Positions 1 through 6,667 of a stretch of 7,991 nucleotides of DNA are shown piece by piece. The stretch spans positions 1 to 7,991 of the forward strand of contig SCST01000585.1 of assembly GCA_004299465.1 (NCBI GenBank), read 5' to 3'. A program made the translations under genes and the position numbers. The stretch comes from Methylovulum sp. (GTDB lineage: Bacteria; Pseudomonadota; Gammaproteobacteria; Methylococcales; Methylomonadaceae). Every line of letters begins with the position of its first letter. Position 1 is the first letter of the stretch. The notes under the pieces are model-generated. The model was not told where the DNA came from and did no database searches. It saw nothing but the letters and a program-made list of their open reading frames with translations.

Positions 1-977
1 AAAGCCTGGTAAACCGTCTGTCCTTCCCGTTTTAAATACACCGAGACAAAATTGCCCGCCGATGGAATCCATTCCAGACCTAGCGCCTTAAATCCATCCG
101 TCAGTTGCTGCATTCCCTGCGTATTATTTGTAAGCGTGCGCTGTAAGTGCTCATCATCGCTCAAGGCCGCTTCGGCCGCCGCCAAGGCCAGCGAGTTATT
201 GTTAAACGGCTGCCGGACGCGATTTAAAATATCGGCGATTTCAGGGCTGGACAGGCTATAGCCGGTACGCAAACCCGCCAAACCATAAGCTTTCGAGAAA
301 GTCCGTGTAATAATCAAATTCGGGTATTTTTTCAGCCAGTCGATTGAATTAATGTCCGCATTTTCTTTGACAAACTCAAAATACGCTTCATCGAGCACGC
401 ACACGGCCGTGTCCGGTAATGCGCCGATAAACGCTTCCACATCGGCTTGCGCCAATAAGGTGCCGGTCGGGTTATTCGGGTTGGCAATAAACACTAATCG
501 TGTATGCGCCGTTATCGCTTGCGCCATCGCCTCAAGATCATGCCCATAATTCAATGCGGGCACGACCACCGACTTCGCGCCTATCGCTTGTGTCACCAAG
601 GGATAGACGGCGAACGCATGCTGCGAGAACACTACCTCATGTTCCGGCGTTAAAAAAGCCCGCGCCACCAATTCAAGAAGCTCATTGGAACCATTGCCCA
701 ATGTGATCTGGTCAGCATCCAGCGCATATTTGTTCGCCAAAGCCTGTTTTAAACGAAAACCGCTGCCGTCGGGATACAAAGCCAACTCCAGCAATGCCGC
801 CTGAATCGCCGCCAGCGCTTTCGGGCCAGGCCCCAAGGGATTTTCGTTGGACGCGAGTTTGATAATCTGCGTCAAACCCAGCTCGCGCTCAAGTTCCTCA
901 ATCGGTTTACCGGCTTTATAAGGAATAAGTTTCTGCACACCGGCCAAGGCTAACCGGTAAATGTTTTCATTGCTCAT
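1..977 (-). CDS. hisC: Histidinol-phosphate aminotransferase (HisC2-like), 3' end cut by window edge
   Basis: This is a fold-type I PLP-dependent aminotransferase. HisC interconverts imidazole acetol phosphate and histidinol phosphate with glutamate in histidine synthesis, in the cytoplasm. I translated the minus strand by hand from the ATG at 977: 325 whole codons are present and the frame stays open to the window edge. The family is usually about 360-370 residues, so roughly 40 C-terminal residues are missing. Visible motifs are LASNENPLG (41-49), NPNNPTG (166-172), DEAYFEF (196-202) and the PLP-lysine motif TFSKAYGLAGLRTGY with Lys229. The N-terminus (GVQKL.PY..GKP.EELERELGL) resembles the second HisC encoded beside pheA in Pseudomonas, so transamination of aromatic keto acids is also plausible (inference). 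No good Shine-Dalgarno precedes the ATG. The gene follows the Uma2 gene by 38 bp and is probably the next member of the gyrA-serC-pheA operon. Confidence 0.93.
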   Translation of the reverse strand, partial: MSNENIYRLALAGVQKLIPYKAGKPIEELERELGLTQIIKLASNENPLGPGPKALAAIQAALLELALYPDGSGFRLKQALANKYALDADQITLGNGSNELLELVARAFLTPEHEVVFSQHAFAVYPLVTQAIGAKSVVVPALNYGHDLEAMAQAITAHTRLVFIANPNNPTGTLLAQADVEAFIGALPDTAVCVLDEAYFEFVKENADINSIDWLKKYPNLIITRTFSKAYGLAGLRTGYSLSSPEIADILNRVRQPFNNNSLALAAAEAALSDDEHLQRTLTNNTQGMQQLTDGFKALGLEWIPSAGNFVSVYLKREGQTVYQA

Positions 978-1015
978 AAGATTAGAAAAATTAGGATGGT
1001 AACGTGATAGCGGGC

Positions 1016-1621
1016 TTATCGGGCAAATACTTCTGATAAGTCGATGGCTAAATCAGGGAATAAACATGGCACGGCCTTATCCTGGGCCGAATACATATGG
1101 ATTAATTGATAGTTTTCTTGCTGCTCGTTCAAGACAAATTGCGACACCGTCGCTTCATAAGGGTAAACCAGCCAATATTCCTTGACGCCCGCTTCCTGGT
1201 AAAGCTGGTATTTGAGTTGCGTATCCTTTTGTGCTGTGCTTTTCGATAAAATCTCGATAATCCAGTCCGGCGCGCCTAAACAACCTCTTCTGTCGAGTTT
1301 ATGTTTATCGCAGATCACGCATAAATCAGGTTGCACGACGGTGTAAATATCTTGATTAGCGACGACGGATTTTCTTCGATCGTAAAGACGCACATCAAAA
1401 GGGGCATGAAAAACCTGGCAGGATTTACCCTTCAGATAAACCCCTATCTCCACCAAAAGATTCTTCGAAATACTCTGATGGTTGAAATTAGGCGCAGGAC
1501 TCATCAGCATGATTTTGCCTTTGATTAACTCAACGGTTTCTTCAAACCGCCAAGTTAAATAATCCGCATAAGAGTACGTGTTATTTAAATCCAATTGTGA
1601 CAATTGAGTAATTTTTGCCAT
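1016..1621 (-). CDS. Uma2-family (DUF820, PD-(D/E)XK-like) putative endonuclease
   Basis: The 201-residue protein fits the Uma2/DUF820 family, which has a restriction-endonuclease-like fold; the cellular function of most members is unknown. It shows an N-terminal ELIKGKIMLMSPAP segment (31-44), His48, a QPDL motif with Asp99, GAPDWIIEILSKST with Glu123 (116-129), then D133, K137 and GVKEYWLVYP (145-154). This spacing is typical of the family, and the acidic residues expected of the PD-(D/E)XK core are present, so the enzyme looks intact. No membrane segment or signal peptide is seen. The ATG lies 1 nt after the pheA stop (TGA-T-ATG) and has no recognisable Shine-Dalgarno, which suggests translation by re-initiation from pheA. 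By hand count, 1021-1620 is about 42% G+C, against about 53% for part of pheA and 50% for part of hisC. That fits later acquisition into a conserved operon. The family call is firm; nuclease activity and any biological role are inference. Confidence 0.85.
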   Translation of the reverse strand: MAKITQLSQLDLNNTYSYADYLTWRFEETVELIKGKIMLMSPAPNFNHQSISKNLLVEIGVYLKGKSCQVFHAPFDVRLYDRRKSVVANQDIYTVVQPDLCVICDKHKLDRRGCLGAPDWIIEILSKSTAQKDTQLKYQLYQEAGVKEYWLVYPYEATVSQFVLNEQQENYQLIHMYSAQDKAVPCLFPDLAIDLSEVFAR

Positions 1622-1622
1622 A

Positions 1623-2708
1623 TCAAAACACCGCTTTAGGATAAGAACCTAATATTTTCAGCATATTGACCTTATCCTGCAAAGAGGCTAAAGCCTTTGC
1701 AACCTGGCTGTCGTCGCTGTGCCCCTGGATGTCAATAAAAAACACATAATCCCACAAACCTTGATGCGACGGCCTGGACTCGATATTGACCATATCGACG
1801 TCAAAGGTCGCAAACGGCTCCAACGCCCTGTGTAATGCGCCCGGCTTGTTACCGGTGGAAACCACCAGCGAGGTTTTATCCTTACCGGTGGAGGATGGCT
1901 GTTGCCCGCCGATAATAATAAAACGCGTCGTATTATTCGCAACGTCTTCGATATTTTTTTCGATAATCGGCAACTGATAAACCTCGGCAGCCGCCACACC
2001 CGCAATTGCGGCTACCTGTTTATCGGTTGACGCCAAACGCGCCGCCTCGGCATTACTACTGACGGCAATACGCTGAACTTGCGGCAAGTGTTTATCCAGC
2101 CATTGCCGGCACTGCGCCAGAGATTGCTGATGCGAATACACGACACTGATTTCAGCCGGATTTTCCGCCAAGCCCATCAGGTTTTGATGCACCCTGATTT
2201 CCACTTCGCCGCATATTTTTAACTGTGAAATCAATAACCTGTCCAGCGTATGCGTAATCACGCCTTCGGTCGAATTTTCTACCGGCACGACACCGAACTG
2301 GCACAAGTCCGCCTCAACCGCATTGAAAATCTCATGTATCGTTGCAACCGGTACGGTTTTAACGGCATGACCGAAATGCTTAAAAGCCGCTTGTTGCGTA
2401 AATGTGCCTTCCGGGCCTAAAAACGCCACTTCCAGCGGTTTCTCCAAAGCCAGGCAAGCCGACATGATTTCCCTGAAAAACCGTATCGCCGTATCATCTG
2501 CCAGCGGTCCTTGATTTAATTCCTGGATGCGCCGCAACACCAGCGACTCCCTGTCGGGGCGATAAAACGTACCGTACTCGCCCTGGGCAATCTTGGTCCT
2601 AGCGACTTCCAGCGCGCACGCCGCTCGCTGATTAATCAAACGCAGTATCTCTGCATCGATGGCATCAATTTGTTCCCTAAGTTCGGCAAGCGGGGTAACG
2701 GACGACAT
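1623..2708 (-). CDS. pheA: Bifunctional chorismate mutase / prephenate dehydratase (P-protein)
   Basis: The cytoplasmic enzyme converts chorismate to prephenate and then to phenylpyruvate, the committed branch to phenylalanine. From the ATG at 2708 it has 361 residues, normal for the family. Domains in order: AroQ-type chorismate mutase at about 6-88 (LAELREQIDAIDAEILRLI near the start), prephenate dehydratase at about 93-268 (FLGPEGTFT near 96, PVENSTEG, and catalytic NNTTRF at 257-262), and a C-terminal ACT regulatory domain at about 280-355 with GALH (290-293) and ESRP (310-313), the usual phenylalanine-binding motifs. Feedback inhibition by phenylalanine is therefore expected. A TTG at 2720 would add four residues and overlap the serC stop. 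I prefer the ATG because it has a GAGAG element about 6 nt upstream and matches the length of homologues. It starts 8 bp after serC. The C-terminus (LGSYPKAVF) is intact even though the foreign-looking Uma2 gene begins 1 nt later. Confidence 0.95.
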   Translation of the reverse strand: MSSVTPLAELREQIDAIDAEILRLINQRAACALEVARTKIAQGEYGTFYRPDRESLVLRRIQELNQGPLADDTAIRFFREIMSACLALEKPLEVAFLGPEGTFTQQAAFKHFGHAVKTVPVATIHEIFNAVEADLCQFGVVPVENSTEGVITHTLDRLLISQLKICGEVEIRVHQNLMGLAENPAEISVVYSHQQSLAQCRQWLDKHLPQVQRIAVSSNAEAARLASTDKQVAAIAGVAAAEVYQLPIIEKNIEDVANNTTRFIIIGGQQPSSTGKDKTSLVVSTGNKPGALHRALEPFATFDVDMVNIESRPSHQGLWDYVFFIDIQGHSDDSQVAKALASLQDKVNMLKILGSYPKAVF

Positions 2709-2716
2709 AAGGGCTC

Positions 2717-3796
2717 TCAATGAGTTCGCTCAAATTCGGCCATGAACGCGATCAGCGCATCGACTCCCGCTTCCGGCATGGCGTTGTAAATACTCGCCCG
2801 CATACCGCCTACCGAGCGATGACCTTTTAATTCATACAAACCGTTAGCTTCGGCGGCGCCAAGAAAAGCCTTATCGAGGTTTTCATCCGCCAGAATAAAC
2901 GGCACATTCATGCGCGAACGATAAGGAACAACCACCGGGTTATGGTACAGCGAAGATTGATCTATCGCCTGGTACAACTTCGCCGCCTTGGCGATATTGC
3001 GCAGTTCGATCGCGGCAACGCCGCCCTGCGCTTGCAGCCATTTCAACACCAAACCGACCAGGTACCAGTTATAGGTTGCCGGGGTGTTAAGCATGGACTG
3101 GTTTTTCGACTGTTCGGCATAGTTAAACACCGATGGCGTGACTTTCGAAGCATGGCCGATTAAATCATCCCTAATAATCACCACGGTAACGCCGGAAGGA
3201 CCCATGTTTTTTTGGGTTCCGGCATAAATCAAACCGTATTGGCTGACATCGACCGGACGCGACAGGATATTCGACGACATATCCGATACCAGCGGCAAAC
3301 CTTTACTGTCGGGAATATCAGTAAACTCGACACCGTGTATCGTTTCGTTGGATGTGTAATGCAGATAAGCCGCTTGTTCATCAAGAACCCAGCTTGAATA
3401 ATCCGGGATAGTCGTAAATTTTGAGCTTTCCGCGCTGGCGCTGACCACGACATCGCAATAGACTTGCGCATCCTTTATGGCTTTTTCCGACCAGGCACCG
3501 GTATTAACGTAACAGGCTTTGCTTTTACCATCCAGGATATTCAACGGTATCAACGAAAACTGCGCCGCCGCGCCGCCTTGCAAAAACAGCACCTTGTAAT
3601 TGGCCGGTATCGCCAGCAACTCGCGCAAATCGCTTTCCAACTCTTCGGCAATGATCGCAAAATGTTTGCCGCGATGGCTCATTTCCATCACCGACATGCC
3701 GCTGTCCCGCCATTCCAGCATCTCCTGCCGGGCTTGCAGTAAAACGGGTTCGGGCAATGTGGAAGGCCCTGCGCTGAAATTGTATATTCTGGACAT
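2717..3796 (-). CDS. serC: Phosphoserine aminotransferase
   Basis: SerC transfers an amino group from glutamate to 3-phosphohydroxypyruvate to make phosphoserine. It also serves the related step (4-phosphohydroxythreonine) in the DXP-dependent pyridoxal phosphate pathway. The 359-residue length is normal. The N-terminal YNFSAGPSTLP (5-15), the EMSHRGKHF segment (38-46), FLQGGAAAQF (71-80), SDMSSNILSRP with Asp172 at the PLP nitrogen, and AGTQKNMGPSG with the Schiff-base Lys196 are all present. The C-terminal GGMRASIYNAMP (330-341) is the usual substrate-side motif. Nothing is missing. The ATG shares one base with the gyrA stop (TAATG), and a strong AGGAG lies inside the last gyrA codons, so translation is likely both independently initiated and coupled. 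Gene order gyrA-serC-pheA is conserved in pseudomonads and relatives. Confidence 0.96.
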   Translation of the reverse strand: MSRIYNFSAGPSTLPEPVLLQARQEMLEWRDSGMSVMEMSHRGKHFAIIAEELESDLRELLAIPANYKVLFLQGGAAAQFSLIPLNILDGKSKACYVNTGAWSEKAIKDAQVYCDVVVSASAESSKFTTIPDYSSWVLDEQAAYLHYTSNETIHGVEFTDIPDSKGLPLVSDMSSNILSRPVDVSQYGLIYAGTQKNMGPSGVTVVIIRDDLIGHASKVTPSVFNYAEQSKNQSMLNTPATYNWYLVGLVLKWLQAQGGVAAIELRNIAKAAKLYQAIDQSSLYHNPVVVPYRSRMNVPFILADENLDKAFLGAAEANGLYELKGHRSVGGMRASIYNAMPEAGVDALIAFMAEFERTH

Positions 3797-6408
3797 TATT
3801 CTTCTCCTGATGGCTGCTCATCGCCGGCTACAGCGTCTTCGCCTGTTAAAACATCGTCTTCATTACTGCTCTCGTCTTCGCCTGCCAAACCTTCAATACG
3901 GTCTACACCGATGACTTTTTCTTTTTTATCGAGGCGGATAACCGTCACACCCTGGGTGTTCCTGCCGACGACCGAAATTTCCGCGACACGGGTCCTGACC
4001 AAGGTGCCGCCATCGGTGATGATCATTAATTCGTCGTTATCATTGACCAGCAATGCGCCGACCACCCGGCCATTGCGCTCCGTGGTCTGCATCGCGATAG
4101 CGCCCTGCCCGCCGCGGCTCTGGCAATTGAACTTTTCCACCAAGGTGCGCTTGCCGTAGCCGTTTTCGGTGATATTCAACACCGTGCCTTCCGACGCGAT
4201 AATCAGCGAGATGACGTTTTGCCCTTTATGCAAACGCATGCCGCGTACACCGGATGCGGTCCGCCCCATGGAGCGGACATCAGCTTCGTTAAAGCAGATG
4301 GCTTTGCCGTCGCTGCTGAACAGCATGACATTTTGCTGGCCATCGGTGACCGCTACGCCGACCAGGGCATCGTCCTCGCGCAATTCGATCGCCATTTTGC
4401 CGGTCGTGCGCTGACGCTCGAACTCATTCAGCGGCGTCTTTTTAACGGTGCCTGAAGAAGTCGCCATGAAAATAAACTTGTTGTCGCTAAATTCCCGGAC
4501 CGGCAGCAAGGCGTTAATTTTTTCGCCCTGCTCCAACGGCAGCAGGTTGACGAACGGCTTGCCGCGCGCGGCGCGGCTGGCAACCGGCAATTGGTAGACT
4601 TTCAGCCAATAGACCTTGCCCAATGATGAAAAACACAAAATGGTATCATGCGTGTTGGCAATAATCAGCTTGTCGATAAAATCGGTTTCTTTCATCGTCG
4701 TTGCCGACTTGCCGCGCCCGCCGCGCCGTTGCGCCTTGTAATCACTCAAGGGCTGCGATTTGACATAGCCCTCGTGCGACATCGTCACGACCATATCCTC
4801 TTCGGTAATCAAATCGCCATCGGATAAATCCAGCTGGTTCTGGACAATTTCGGTACGGCGCGGGTCCGAATACTGTTCCTTGATCGCGGCCAGCTCTTCC
4901 CTGATGATTTCCATCAAACGGCTGTCGTTACCGAGGATATAGAGATACTCATCAATTTGCGCCAGCAGTTCTTTGTATTCATCGACAATTTTATCTTGTT
5001 CCAGGCCGGTCAAGCGGTGCAGGCGCAAATCCAGGATCGCCTGCGCCTGGGTTTCCGAAAGCCGGTAAGCCCCGTCATGCAGCCCGAACGCTGCATCCAG
5101 GTCGGCAGGCCTGGAGCGATCGGCATCCGACCTGTCCAGCAAGGATGCAACCAAGCCGGCATTCCAGGCTCTTGCCAGCAAACCCTCTTTGGCTTCTTCC
5201 CGGTTGATCGAGGTCTTGATCAATTCGATCATCTCATCAATATTCGCGAGGGCGACCGCCAAACCTTCCAGGACATGCGCCCGTTCGCGCGCCTTGCGTA
5301 ACAGGTAAATCGTCCGGCGCGTGACAATCTCGCGCCGGTGGTCGATAAAGGCACTGAGAATCTCTTTAAGATTCATGCAGTGCGGTCGGCCATCGAGCAA
5401 GGCCACCATGTTAATGCCGAAAACCGTCTGGAATTGCGTCTGCTTGTACAGGTTATTCAACACCACTTCAGGCACTTCGCCACGGCGCAATTCGATCACC
5501 ATGCGCATGCCGTCCTTATCCGATTCGTCGCGCAAACCGGATATGCCTTCCAGCTTGCCGTCCTTAACCAGCTCGGCAATTTTCTCCAGTAAGCGCGCTT
5601 TATTGACCTGGTACGGTAATTCCGTCGTGATGATCGCTTGCCGGCTGCTGTCGCCGATGTCTTCAAAATGGCAACGCGCGCGTAAGTAGATTTTGCCGCG
5701 CCCCGTGGTATAAGCGCTATAAATGCCCGAAGCACCGTTAATGGAAGCGGCGGTAGGAAAATCAGGGCCGGGGATGTGCTGCATCAACTCATGAACGGTA
5801 GCCTCGGGATTGTCGCACAGCGCGAGGCAAGCCCCGATCACTTCACCCAGGTTATGCGGCGGAATATTGGTCGCCATACCGACGGCGATACCGGACGAAC
5901 CGTTAATCAGCAAGGTCGGTATGCGCGTAGGCAGCACCTGCGGCTCGGACTCCGACTCATCGTAGTTGGGAATAAAATCGACGGTTTCCTTATCAATATC
6001 GGCCAATAGTTCATGCGCGATTTTTGCCATGCGCACTTCGGTGTAACGCATCGCGGCAGGTGAATCACCGTCAACCGAACCGAAATTGCCTTGCCCGTCT
6101 ATCAGCATATAACGCATCGAAAACGGCTGCGCCATGCGCACCATCGTGTCGTACACCGCGGTGTCGCCATGCGGGTGGTATTTACCGATAACGTCACCGA
6201 CGATGCGCGCCGATTTTTTATAGGGCTTGTTCCAGTCATTGCCTAATTCGCTCATCGCAAACAGCACTCGGCGATGTACCGGCTTTAGGCCGTCCCTGAC
6301 GTCCGGCAGGGCTCGACCGACGATGACGCTCATAGCGTAATCGAGATAGGACTGTTTCATCTCATCTTCGAGATTAACAGAAATAATTTCTTTGGCGAAG
6401 TTTGACAT
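3796..6408 (-). CDS. gyrA: DNA gyrase subunit A
   Basis: GyrA is the DNA cleavage/rejoining subunit of the GyrA2GyrB2 type II topoisomerase that introduces negative supercoils using ATP hydrolysed by GyrB. The protein has 870 residues, close to E. coli GyrA (875). The N-terminal breakage-reunion domain covers about 1-525, with the active-site tyrosine in AMRYTE (Tyr122, codon 6043-6045) and the quinolone-pocket motif HPHGDTAVYD (78-87). Position 83 is Thr rather than the E. coli Ser, and Asp87 is retained. A coiled-coil/exit-gate part follows (about 365-500). The C-terminal beta-pinwheel (about 535-838) begins with a GyrA box QRRGGRG near 559-565, needed for DNA wrapping. The extreme C-terminus is an acidic tail rich in Glu and Asp, ending SGEE. 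The ATG is supported by AGGG just upstream and an N-terminus (YLDYAMSVIVGRALPDVRDG) that aligns from residue 1 with E. coli. It is the first gene of the operon. Confidence 0.98.
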   Translation of the reverse strand: MSNFAKEIISVNLEDEMKQSYLDYAMSVIVGRALPDVRDGLKPVHRRVLFAMSELGNDWNKPYKKSARIVGDVIGKYHPHGDTAVYDTMVRMAQPFSMRYMLIDGQGNFGSVDGDSPAAMRYTEVRMAKIAHELLADIDKETVDFIPNYDESESEPQVLPTRIPTLLINGSSGIAVGMATNIPPHNLGEVIGACLALCDNPEATVHELMQHIPGPDFPTAASINGASGIYSAYTTGRGKIYLRARCHFEDIGDSSRQAIITTELPYQVNKARLLEKIAELVKDGKLEGISGLRDESDKDGMRMVIELRRGEVPEVVLNNLYKQTQFQTVFGINMVALLDGRPHCMNLKEILSAFIDHRREIVTRRTIYLLRKARERAHVLEGLAVALANIDEMIELIKTSINREEAKEGLLARAWNAGLVASLLDRSDADRSRPADLDAAFGLHDGAYRLSETQAQAILDLRLHRLTGLEQDKIVDEYKELLAQIDEYLYILGNDSRLMEIIREELAAIKEQYSDPRRTEIVQNQLDLSDGDLITEEDMVVTMSHEGYVKSQPLSDYKAQRRGGRGKSATTMKETDFIDKLIIANTHDTILCFSSLGKVYWLKVYQLPVASRAARGKPFVNLLPLEQGEKINALLPVREFSDNKFIFMATSSGTVKKTPLNEFERQRTTGKMAIELREDDALVGVAVTDGQQNVMLFSSDGKAICFNEADVRSMGRTASGVRGMRLHKGQNVISLIIASEGTVLNITENGYGKRTLVEKFNCQSRGGQGAIAMQTTERNGRVVGALLVNDNDELMIITDGGTLVRTRVAEISVVGRNTQGVTVIRLDKKEKVIGVDRIEGLAGEDESSNEDDVLTGEDAVAGDEQPSGEE
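3804..3808 (-). promoter_or_regulatory. serC ribosome binding site inside the gyrA 3' end
   Basis: AGGAG sits 7 nt before the serC ATG and lies within the last codons of gyrA. It fixes the serC start and shows that the 1-nt overlap is a true gene junction. Confidence 0.8.
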
Positions 6409-6526
6409 TGATCCCTATATAAACAGTGTGCCGATGGATTCATCGACAAGGTTTTTTGGCTGCTTGCACCGACATTACCCCGCCTCAAAAACGGGATGCA
6501 TTTTATCGGACGCCAAAATTTGATTA

Positions 6527-6600
6527 AGACTGCTCCATTTTAAATCCAGGAGGTCGCCTTACCGTCTTGCTTTGCAGGCAAGCCCATGCAGAAGCAGCCT
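6527..6600 (-). repeat. 74-nt imperfect dyad in the gyrA leader (structured RNA or intergenic palindromic repeat)
   Basis: On the minus strand, AGGCTGCTTC (6600-6591) can pair over 10 bp with GGAGCAGTCT (6536-6527), with two G-T(U) wobbles. Inside it, CTTGCC can pair with GGTAAG and TGC with GCA around an AAA loop. A competing pairing CTTGC/GCAAG and a CTCC/GGAG pairing that uses part of the outer arm are also possible. It sits between the predicted promoter and gyrA, so it would be transcribed. I do not recognise it as a known riboswitch or small RNA. It could equally be a dispersed palindromic repeat. Confidence 0.45.
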
Positions 6601-6629
6601 AAGCGCCCCGGCATAGTGACAAAGCGCCT

Positions 6630-6657
6630 ATTATAACAAATGCGTCGAAGATGTTGA
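6630..6657 (-). promoter_or_regulatory. Probable sigma70-type promoter for the gyrA operon
   Basis: The minus strand carries a perfect -10 hexamer TATAAT (6635-6630) preceded by TGT, giving an extended -10. A -35-like TCAACA lies at 6657-6652 (4 of 6 matches to TTGACA), with a 16-bp spacer. Transcription would start near 6623 and leave a leader of about 214 nt before the gyrA ATG. It lies just after the stop codon of the hydrolase gene. Sequence match only; the start site is inferred. Confidence 0.65.
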
Positions 6658-6660
6658 CGC
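6642..6660 (-). terminator. Weak terminator-like hairpin after the hydrolase gene
   Basis: GCGTC (6660-6656) and GACGC (6646-6642) form a 5-bp stem around a 9-nt loop, followed by ATTTGTT. It begins 7 nt after the hydrolase stop codon. The T-run is short and interrupted, so termination would be partial at best. The same bases overlap the -35 region of the gyrA promoter. Confidence 0.3.
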
Positions 6661-6667
6661 TTTAAAA

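Noticed and set aside
2709..2720. TTG start for pheA at 2720
   Set aside because: It overlaps the serC stop, has no clear ribosome site, and the ATG at 2708 gives the N-terminus expected for the family.
3229..3471. Minus-strand frames inside serC in other registers
   Set aside because: They lie wholly within the conserved serC reading frame and have no independent support.
5321..5689. 122-codon open frame on the plus strand inside gyrA, and other plus-strand frames across 3911-6009
   Set aside because: They are antisense to the highly conserved gyrA, have no recognisable motifs and no ribosome sites, and are explained by the codon use of the minus-strand gene.
6500..6527. Second possible promoter for gyrA (TAAAAT at 6505-6500 with TTAATC upstream)
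   Set aside because: The -35 matches only 3 of 6 positions and there is no extended -10; the upstream TATAAT promoter is much better.
6481..6600. Riboswitch in the gyrA leader (for example a c-di-GMP type)
   Set aside because: The conserved core bases of the riboswitch classes I can recall are not present, and gyrA is not a usual target.
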